Below, piece by piece: positions 6,674 through 11,607 of a DNA stretch of 11,607 nucleotides (its first letter is position 1; each line of letters opens with the position of its first letter). The notes below the pieces were generated by a model, which was given only the letters and a program-made list of their open reading frames with translations, made no database searches and was not told where the DNA came from. The stretch lies in the NCBI GenBank assembly GCA_017414145.1, contig JAFPQL010000115.1:1-11607 (forward strand). Direction: 5' to 3'. Source of the DNA: Oscillospiraceae bacterium. GTDB taxonomy: Bacteria > Bacillota_A > Clostridia > Oscillospirales > Ruminococcaceae. The translations under genes were made by a program, and so were the position numbers.

Positions 6674-7987
6674 ATGAAGCAAACAGGAAAGCTCGGCAGC
6701 GCGCTGCTGGCTGTGATGACGGCACTGTGCTGTGCCGGATGCGGAATGTTCCGGCAGATCGGTGAGAGCAGCGGCGGCACCGCGCAGACCACTGCAAAGG
6801 GAAGCGCGCCGGTCGGCACCGGGGCAAACCAGACCGTGACCGGAACCGCTGCCGGTTCGGCGACGACCACCTCCGCGACGACGACGGAGACGACACTCCC
6901 GCCCGCCGCGCCCGATATCACGGTCAATATGCTGGCAGTCGGCGACAATCTCGTGCAGGAGGGCGTCTACAAGGCCGCAAAGAAATGGGCAAAGGACGGC
7001 ACCTACGATTTCACCAAGACCTATGAGAATGTCAAGCCGATCATTCAGGCGGCGGATGTGGCGATCATCAATCAGGAAACGCTGATCTGCGGCGGCGACT
7101 ACCCGATCTCCGGCACGAAGCTCAATTTCTGCTCGCCCGTGCAGCTCGGCGATACAATGGTCGATGTCGGCTTCGATGTGTTCACGATTGCCAACAACCA
7201 TATGCTCGACCGCCGGATCGACGGCCTCGAAGCCTCGATCAACTACTGGGACGGCATGATGGCAAAGCACGATATTCTCGCGCTCGGCGCCTACCGCAAC
7301 ACCGAGGATCAGAACAAGATCCGCGTCCGGGAAACGAAGGGCATGAAGATTGCCTATCTCGCATACACCGAGCATCTGAACGGCTATTCGATTCCGGCGG
7401 ATTCCCCGATCAAGGTCGGCATCACCCTCAGGGATGAGGCGCTGATCGAGCGGCAGATCAAGGAGGCAAAGCAGATTGCGGATGCCGTGATCGTATCGCC
7501 GCACTGGGGCGTCGAGGACACGAATGTTGTCGCGGACCGCTGCAAGGTGCTGGCGAAGAAAATGATCGGCTGGGGCGCGGATGTCATCCTCGGCACGCAC
7601 ACCCACACCGCGGAGACGATGGAATACATCGACCGCCCGGACGGCACCAGAGGCTTTGTGTTCTATTCGCTCGGCAATTTCATTTCGGCACAGACGGATA
7701 ACTTCAATGTCGTCGGCGAAATGGGCGGCTTTGACCTCGTGAAGCACGGCGACACCGGAAAGGTCACGGTCGAGAATGTCACCTGTATGCCGGTCATCAC
7801 GCACTACGAGGCGCAGTTTGCAAACCTGCGGCTGTATCCGTACAGCAAGTACACCCCGGAGCTCGCAAACAGCCACGCGCTCCCCTACACCCATGTCTAT
7901 CCGGAGACGGCAAAGGACTTCGGCATGAAGACCATTGACCGCATCATCGAGAACAACATTCCGGCCGAATTCCGCAAGCTGAAATGA
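6674..7987 (+). CDS. CapA-family (PGA_cap) metallophosphatase-like lipoprotein
   Basis: A 437-residue exported protein of the CapA / poly-gamma-glutamate-synthesis family (PF09587), which has a calcineurin-like metallophosphoesterase fold. It begins with a signal peptide and a lipobox-like CAGC (Cys23; the Cys at -3 is unusual), then a Thr/Ser/Gly-rich linker to about residue 80 that should space the domain from the membrane. The catalytic domain shows LAVGDNL (87-93), INQET (132-136), ANNHMLD (173-179), SPHWGVE (275-281), GTHTHTAETME (307-317) and FYSLGNF (330-336), in the family's order. The usual GxHPH is GTHTH here. A purine-rich AGGAAGGA precedes the ATG by about 10 nt. No capB, capC or other polymer genes adjoin it, so a capsule role is not supported; a cell-envelope hydrolase or phosphatase is equally possible. 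Confidence 0.9.
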   Translation: MKQTGKLGSALLAVMTALCCAGCGMFRQIGESSGGTAQTTAKGSAPVGTGANQTVTGTAAGSATTTSATTTETTLPPAAPDITVNMLAVGDNLVQEGVYKAAKKWAKDGTYDFTKTYENVKPIIQAADVAIINQETLICGGDYPISGTKLNFCSPVQLGDTMVDVGFDVFTIANNHMLDRRIDGLEASINYWDGMMAKHDILALGAYRNTEDQNKIRVRETKGMKIAYLAYTEHLNGYSIPADSPIKVGITLRDEALIERQIKEAKQIADAVIVSPHWGVEDTNVVADRCKVLAKKMIGWGADVILGTHTHTAETMEYIDRPDGTRGFVFYSLGNFISAQTDNFNVVGEMGGFDLVKHGDTGKVTVENVTCMPVITHYEAQFANLRLYPYSKYTPELANSHALPYTHVYPETAKDFGMKTIDRIIENNIPAEFRKLK

Positions 7988-8139
7988 CCCCGGAAACGGG
8001 CGGCGGAGCCCTGTGCGGAAATGTGCAGATTTTGCGGTGCTGTCTGTAAAAACCGTTAAAACAGAAACGAGCTTTTGAGCGTATTGCATAATTCGGAATG
8101 CTCCAATTTATGAATAATCACAAAAACGGCACCGAAGTC

Positions 8140-8168
8140 TTGACTTTATAAGATAGGTTTATTATAAT
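8140..8168 (+). promoter_or_regulatory. Strong sigma-A-type promoter of the scaffoldin cluster
   Basis: TTGACT (8140-8145) and TATAAT (8163-8168) are exactly 17 nt apart, one base from full consensus. It lies about 270 nt before the first scaffoldin gene. It is the only convincing promoter between the capA-like gene and the right edge. Confidence 0.85.
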
Positions 8169-8437
8169 GGTAGTAGCCGCAGTGTCTGGATTCGTATACC
8201 CTTTTGCAGATACAGTGCGACCGGCGGACAGCCGGCGGATTGGGGAAACGGGCGGGTGCAGGTGCTGCGCGGAACACGGGCGACAAGGATGCGGGATGCT
8301 CGGATTTTCCTCCGAGGTGTCCGCAGAGAGCCGGAAACGGCTCTACGCTCACACCCCAAATTCTTGTATATATGACGGGAAACGGATCAGCGCGTTTCTC
8401 TGAATATATAAACATCATGGAAAGAAGGAGGAAAGGA
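8169..8437 (+). promoter_or_regulatory. Long structured 5' leader of the scaffoldin cluster
   Basis: From the expected start near 8175 to the ATG at 8438 there are about 260 nt without a plausible gene. Visible helices are: CCGGC/GCCGG (8221-8225 with 8231-8235); TTGGGG/CCCCAA (8240-8245 with 8354-8359), which closes the domain; GCGG-a-ACAC with GTGTCCGC (8269-8277 with 8317-8324), directly stacked on CTCGGA/TCCGAG (8299-8304 with 8311-8316); and AGAGCCG-GAAA-CGGCTCT (8327-8344), a 7-bp stem with a GNRA tetraloop. The nested arrangement resembles a multi-branched cis-regulatory RNA, but I cannot match it to a known riboswitch class. The strong ribosome binding site AAGGAGG lies at its 3' end. 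Confidence 0.5.
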
Positions 8438-9259
8438 ATGAAGGCGCAGAAGGCGGCCGGCAAAACGGTTGTAAGCATTCTCGCGTGCGCCGGACTGGTC
8501 TCGTTGTTCGGGGAGGCAGCGGCCTTCGATACTGAAGACATGAACGGCTTTACGGCAATTTCCGTGGATACGGTGATTGTCGCGGAGGACGGGTCTTTTA
8601 CAGCATCGGTCAGGCTGGACAAACTGCCGGATTCGGGACTGAATGCTCTGGAGTTCGCAATCGCCTATGACCCCGCCGTTCTGAGCATCAGCAAGGTAGA
8701 GCTGCTCTATGACACGGGCGCGGACGCGGCGGAAGCTGCGGTGAGTCCGGACCTTGCCGGGACAGTCTTTCGTTATGAAGACTTCGGCGGCAAGCTCTGG
8801 GTTCGTTGGGCAACCGCGCTTCTCAATTCAGATTACTGGCTGAAGGAGGAACAGACACTGTTCACAATCAGCGGAACGATGCCGCAGGATGCGGCACCGG
8901 GAAGCCACAGTGCGCTGTCCCTGATTCCGGCGGACGGGTCCGCCGAGATCGTGGCCGGTTATCTGGACAAAGCGGGCGGAATCTACCAGTGTGAGACAGA
9001 ATTGACAGACGGACATATCTGGAAGCAGCTTGATGAAACCGGTGCTACCAAGTACGGGGATCTGAATATGAACGGCGAGCTGGATATGTCGGATGCAGTG
9101 CTGCTGCACAGAGCTGTTGCGGAAAATGTCGTTCTGAGCGCCGCAGCATACGCAAACGCAGACTGTGAGTCAGACGGCGTGCTTACGATTGCCGATGTGA
9201 CGCTGATGCTTCGGGTCCTGGACGGAAAAGCCGAAGCGGCGGTACTCGGAGCACACTGA
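8438..9259 (+). CDS. scaC: ScaC-like adaptor scaffoldin: one cohesin plus dockerin
   Basis: A secreted 273-residue cellulosome adaptor with a single cohesin and a C-terminal dockerin, the layout of ScaC in R. flavefaciens, where it changes which enzymes can be loaded on ScaA. Residues 1-29 form a signal peptide. Residues about 37-190 look like a cohesin: ISVDTVIVAEDGSFTASVRL, then ALEFAIAYDPAVLSI, LFTISGTMPQDAAPGSHSAL and a final strand. The dockerin (about 207-265) has two calcium-loop repeats: DLNMNGELDMSDAVLLHRAV and ADCESDGVLTIADVTLMLRV. The second loop has Cys and Glu where Asn or Asp is common. There is no Ser/Thr linker between the domains. The ATG at 8438 follows AAGGAGG with good spacing; the in-frame ATGs at 8204 and 8417 lack a site and fall in the leader. 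It is first in the cluster. Dockerin is certain, cohesin very likely; the ScaC name rests on layout and order. Confidence 0.87.
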   Translation: MKAQKAAGKTVVSILACAGLVSLFGEAAAFDTEDMNGFTAISVDTVIVAEDGSFTASVRLDKLPDSGLNALEFAIAYDPAVLSISKVELLYDTGADAAEAAVSPDLAGTVFRYEDFGGKLWVRWATALLNSDYWLKEEQTLFTISGTMPQDAAPGSHSALSLIPADGSAEIVAGYLDKAGGIYQCETELTDGHIWKQLDETGATKYGDLNMNGELDMSDAVLLHRAVAENVVLSAAAYANADCESDGVLTIADVTLMLRVLDGKAEAAVLGAH

Positions 9260-9435
9260 AACTCGCCCACGGAGAATGCACGGCGCACGGGTAAGCCATG
9301 CAATCCCTAGTTCCGTGATATGCGGTTCTCTCGGAGAATAACGCGTATCAACTGCACCATTCTCAGCCGGCACGGCGGACCTCCGCTGAAACCGGCACAG
9401 CAAAACCCAGTTACCCAAAACAAAACAAACACAGC

Positions 9436-9472
9436 GTTTGGATGTGCCGGAGCAGTCTCCGGCTGTGCAAAC
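9436..9472 (+). promoter_or_regulatory. Intergenic hairpin before scaA
   Basis: In the 232-nt scaC-scaA gap, GCCGGAG (9446-9452) pairs with CTCCGGC (9457-9463) around a CAGT tetraloop. GTTTG (9436-9440) pairs with CAAAC (9468-9472) outside a small internal loop. The structure ends a few bases before the scaA ribosome binding site (AAAGGAA) and has no U-run, so it is probably not a terminator. A smaller TTCTC/GAGAA hairpin lies at 9326-9338. I saw no promoter in this gap. Confidence 0.55.
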
Positions 9473-9491
9473 CAGAAAGGAACAAGTTGTC

Positions 9492-11375
9492 ATGAAGAGA
9501 TTTATCTCCGCAATTTCGTCGCTGGCGATCGCCGCGACGGCTATGGGCGGCACCTTTGCGATCAGCTCAGATGCTGCTGTTGACAAAACGATCATTGATT
9601 TCACTACGGTGAATAAGGATGGTGAGCGCGTCAACACAATCGAGGCGAAAGCCGGCGACAAGATTCCGCTTACCATTTATGTTCCGCAGAGTTCGGGTGT
9701 GAACACAATCGCAATGAAGCTCGCCGTCAACGGCGACAAGACCCTGGGGCAGGGCACCATTCAGTATCCGGAGCTGGACTATGTCGCAGCAGACGGATCG
9801 AAGGGTATGTACTATGAAACCGAAGAAGGCAAGAAGCATATTGCCGATGCCGGCAAGGTTGCAAAGAACGAGTATCTCTGGAGCAACTACGGCATCACGA
9901 TGACGGATGCTGCATACGCAGAGCCGTACTGCTTCGATTCCGGTTATCTGGAAGGCAACGGCTACGGCGATTCCTCCAAGGCCGGTAAGTCCTCCAACGG
10001 TACCGCATATTTCAAGGGCGATGCCTGGAACATCAACTGGATGTCGAACAAGGCCGTCTCCAGCAATCCGAAGAAGGATATCGACGCTTACGGCGCGTGG
10101 GTTGCGGCCGGCAAACCTGCTGACCTGACCGATCCGGAAGAGGATGATCCGGTCTGGCTCTACAACCCGGTGACCACATGGGATACCAGCGCTGCGTGGG
10201 CATATACTTATCCGCTCGGCACTGCTACCATCAATCTGCCGGCTGACCTGCCGGACGGCACCTACACGATCGACCTCTACAAGGGCGATTACATGAACTC
10301 CAACTCGATCTTCGACACCGACTATGTCAGAAATGACGACGGCGTCATCATCGAGCCGAAGACCCTGATCTACAAGCCGACCCGCACCACTTACTCGATC
10401 TCCGGTTCCAAGGGCGCCGTTGATTTCGAGATCAAGCCGCTGGTCATCAAGGTCGGCGAAGGCGGTCCGGTTGAGACCACAGAGCCCGACACCACTACCA
10501 CCTCTTCTTCTTCTTCTTCCTCTTCGAGCAAGTCTGATGTGACGCCCGGCGACGGCATCCTCTATCAGTTCGTGAAGGACGGCGCTGCCTGGTCCGATAA
10601 GGTTCAGGTCGCTGCCGGCGAAAAGGTGAAGCTCAACCTGACGGTTTCCAATGACCCCGGCACCGCTGGTGCTCAGCTGTACTTCAACTTCGACGAGAGA
10701 CTGACGCTTGCGAAGAGAGCAAACTCCGGCAACGCATACGAAGGCTCGTTCGAGTGGAACGCTGACGACCGCGCACTGGTCTGGACCTGCACAGAGGGTC
10801 ATGACCAGAAGGCGAAGGACGGCTCCGTCATCTACTCCTTCACTGTGACCGTTCCGGCAGATGCGAAGGACGGCGATGCCTTTACGGTTGGCCTGAACAC
10901 CAAGAACCTGCCTGACGGCAAGGACAACAGCGTCCGTCCGCAGGGTGCGGTTTCTGAGGTTCCGGATCACAAGTTCACGCTGCAGGACATCCAGCTGGTT
11001 GTCGGCGTTACGCCCGATACCACTGAGCCTGGCACGACCACGACTGTGACCGATCCGACCACCACTTCTTCTTCCAGCACCACGAGCGACACGACCACTT
11101 CTTCTTCCAGCTCCACCACTGAGACCACGACGACTGTCGGCGAAGCAGTCTGGGGCGATGTCAACTGCAACGGCACTGTCAGCATCGCTGATGTCGTTCT
11201 GCTGAACAAGTACCTGGCCGGCGGCGCAACGCCGACCGCACAGGGTCTGGTCAACGCGGATGTCACGCACGACAATACGCCGGATGCACAGGATGCTGTC
11301 AAGATCAAGGCGTATCTCGCACTGCTGATCGAGGCGGGCGACCTCGCAAAGGCTGGCAACTACACTGCGAAATAA
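9492..11375 (+). CDS. scaA: ScaA-like scaffoldin: long N-terminal module, cohesin, dockerin
   Basis: A secreted 627-residue cellulosome scaffoldin. Residues 1-29 are a signal peptide (MKRFISAISSLAIAATAMGG...). Residues about 30-322 form one long module with cohesin-like edges: IEAKAGDKIPLTIYVPQ near the start, LGTATINLPADLPDGTYTI at 242-260, and a final strand DFEIKPLVIKVG. Residues 323-350 are a Thr then nine-Ser linker. Residues about 351-505 are a cohesin of normal size (VQVAAGEKVKLNLTVSNDPG, SVIYSFTVTVPADAKDGDAF). Residues 506-549 are a second Thr/Ser linker. The dockerin (about 554-618) has calcium loops DVNCNGTVSIAD and DVTHDNTPDAQD. The start is the ATG at 9492 after AAAGGAA; the upstream in-frame ATG at 9438 lies inside a hairpin and would hide the signal peptide. 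It sits between scaC and the next scaffoldin as in R. flavefaciens. The cohesin and dockerin would bind partner modules outside the cell. Confidence 0.88.
   Translation: MKRFISAISSLAIAATAMGGTFAISSDAAVDKTIIDFTTVNKDGERVNTIEAKAGDKIPLTIYVPQSSGVNTIAMKLAVNGDKTLGQGTIQYPELDYVAADGSKGMYYETEEGKKHIADAGKVAKNEYLWSNYGITMTDAAYAEPYCFDSGYLEGNGYGDSSKAGKSSNGTAYFKGDAWNINWMSNKAVSSNPKKDIDAYGAWVAAGKPADLTDPEEDDPVWLYNPVTTWDTSAAWAYTYPLGTATINLPADLPDGTYTIDLYKGDYMNSNSIFDTDYVRNDDGVIIEPKTLIYKPTRTTYSISGSKGAVDFEIKPLVIKVGEGGPVETTEPDTTTTSSSSSSSSSKSDVTPGDGILYQFVKDGAAWSDKVQVAAGEKVKLNLTVSNDPGTAGAQLYFNFDERLTLAKRANSGNAYEGSFEWNADDRALVWTCTEGHDQKAKDGSVIYSFTVTVPADAKDGDAFTVGLNTKNLPDGKDNSVRPQGAVSEVPDHKFTLQDIQLVVGVTPDTTEPGTTTTVTDPTTTSSSSTTSDTTTSSSSSTTETTTTVGEAVWGDVNCNGTVSIADVVLLNKYLAGGATPTAQGLVNADVTHDNTPDAQDAVKIKAYLALLIEAGDLAKAGNYTAK
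10503..10529 (+). repeat. Poly-serine codon run in the first linker
   Basis: Nine consecutive Ser codons (residues 338-346) begin with five TCT triplets (10503-10517), then TCC, TCT, TCG and AGC. The triplet run lies in frame and could expand or contract by slippage without breaking the reading frame, altering linker length. Confidence 0.8.
11061..11111 (+). repeat. Direct repeat in the second Ser/Thr linker
   Basis: The 18-mer ACCACTTCTTCTTCCAGC occurs at 11061-11078 and again at 11094-11111, 33 nt apart, so the linker contains an in-frame duplication of about 11 residues (TTSSSSTTSDT then TTSSSSSTTET). Recombination between the copies would remove 11 residues cleanly. Confidence 0.75.
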
Positions 11376-11406
11376 TCCGCAGTTACACACGCAAAACACA
11401 ATGGCT

Positions 11407-11443
11407 TAATGTGCGCGGGGGACAGCCACCCCTGCGCACATTA
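11407..11443 (+). promoter_or_regulatory. Very stable intergenic hairpin between scaA and the next scaffoldin gene
   Basis: TAATGTGCGCGGGGG (11407-11421) pairs with CCCCTGCGCACATTA (11429-11443): 15 bp with one G-U pair and a 7-nt loop. It starts 31 nt after the scaA stop and ends 17 nt before the next ATG, directly in front of the ribosome binding site. It is followed by TCCGGAAAGGG, not a U-run, so it is unlikely to be a plain terminator. Confidence 0.75.
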
Positions 11444-11460
11444 TCCGGAAAGGGAATAAA

Positions 11461-11607
11461 ATGAAGAGATTCATTTCTGCATTGTCTTCCCTCTGCCTTG
11501 CTGCTACCGCTGTGTTTTCCGCGTTTCCGGCGACAGCCGTTGCTGCGGACACAGTTTCTGCAAAGCTTTCCGCGAAAGCGGATGCGGCAGAGGGTACAGT
11601 AGTTTAT
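11461..11607 (+). CDS. Secreted protein, probable ScaB-like scaffoldin (3' end missing)
   Basis: Only the first 49 codons lie in the window; the frame is open at the right edge. They encode a clear signal peptide, MKRFISALSSLCLAATAVFS..., ending near ATAVAA, followed by a small polar stretch (DTVSAKLSAKADAAEGTVVY). The first residues are nearly identical to those of the ScaA-like protein just upstream (MKRFISAISSLAIAATAMGG), which suggests common ancestry of the export signals. GGAAAGGGA lies 5 nt before the ATG, and the gene follows scaA by 85 nt with a hairpin between them. In R. flavefaciens the gene at this place is scaB, the large multi-cohesin scaffoldin. No cohesin or dockerin can be seen in the part present, so the identity is inferred from position only. 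Confidence 0.72.
   Translation, partial: MKRFISALSSLCLAATAVFSAFPATAVAADTVSAKLSAKADAAEGTVVY

Noticed and set aside
6485..8089. 534-codon open frame on the minus strand opposite the capA-like gene
   Set aside because: Antisense shadow: composition follows the complement of the CapA codons and no family motif or signal is seen.
8167..8403. 78-codon frame in the scaffoldin leader
   Set aside because: Its ATG overlaps the -10 box of the promoter, so it would not be on the transcript; no ribosome binding site.
8169..8437. Known riboswitch in the leader (cobalamin, c-di-GMP-I, TPP considered)
   Set aside because: Their conserved core sequences could not be found, so only an unclassified structured leader is claimed.
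9567..11399. 610-codon open frame on the minus strand opposite scaA
   Set aside because: It mirrors the codon pattern of the scaffoldin gene, is rich in Arg/Val/Gly without any domain, and scaA has signal peptide, cohesin and dockerin evidence.
1..11607. CRISPR array, tRNA/rRNA genes, insertion sequences or prophage genes
   Set aside because: No regularly spaced repeats, tRNA-like cloverleafs, transposase motifs or terminal inverted repeats were seen.

Overview
The window looks like chromosome of a fairly GC-rich, cellulosome-producing Ruminococcus (Bacillota, Oscillospiraceae). The main reason is the right end, where a signal-peptide protein with one cohesin and one dockerin, a scaffoldin with two Ser/Thr linkers and a C-terminal dockerin, and the start of a third secreted protein follow in the order known from the Ruminococcus flavefaciens sca cluster (scaC-scaA-scaB). 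R. champanellensis or a close human/rumen relative is a reasonable guess, but the species is inferred and was not tested.

Left part (1-2838): the 3' part of an agrB-type peptide-processing protease gene runs off the left edge on the + strand. It is followed by about 830 nt without a convincing gene but with two terminator-like hairpins. Then, on the minus strand, come a DUF1848 protein with a C-terminal cysteine cluster and a free-standing acyl carrier protein gene with a near-consensus housekeeping promoter.

Middle part (2913-6447): a minus-strand tricistronic operon, gerAA-gerAB-gerAC, encodes a nutrient germinant receptor of the GerA family. Upstream of gerAA is a match to the Bacillus forespore sigma-G promoter (GTATG, 17 nt, CATACTA), followed by an inverted repeat at the expected transcription start. 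Together these suggest that the organism, or its recent ancestor, makes endospores.

Right part (6590-11607, + strand): a lipoprotein of the CapA metallophosphatase family has its own promoter. Then comes the scaffoldin cluster, driven by a very good sigma-A-type promoter at 8140-8168 and preceded by a leader of about 260 nt that can fold into several helices. No clear promoter was seen between scaC and scaA or between scaA and scaB, so they are probably co-transcribed. Each intergenic gap contains a stable hairpin without a U-run, which fits RNA processing or stabilisation better than termination. The scaffoldin proteins would be secreted, and cohesin-dockerin pairing would assemble enzymes (through the small adaptor ScaC) onto ScaA and then the larger downstream scaffoldin.

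All functional names come from recognising family motifs by eye; no database search was run.
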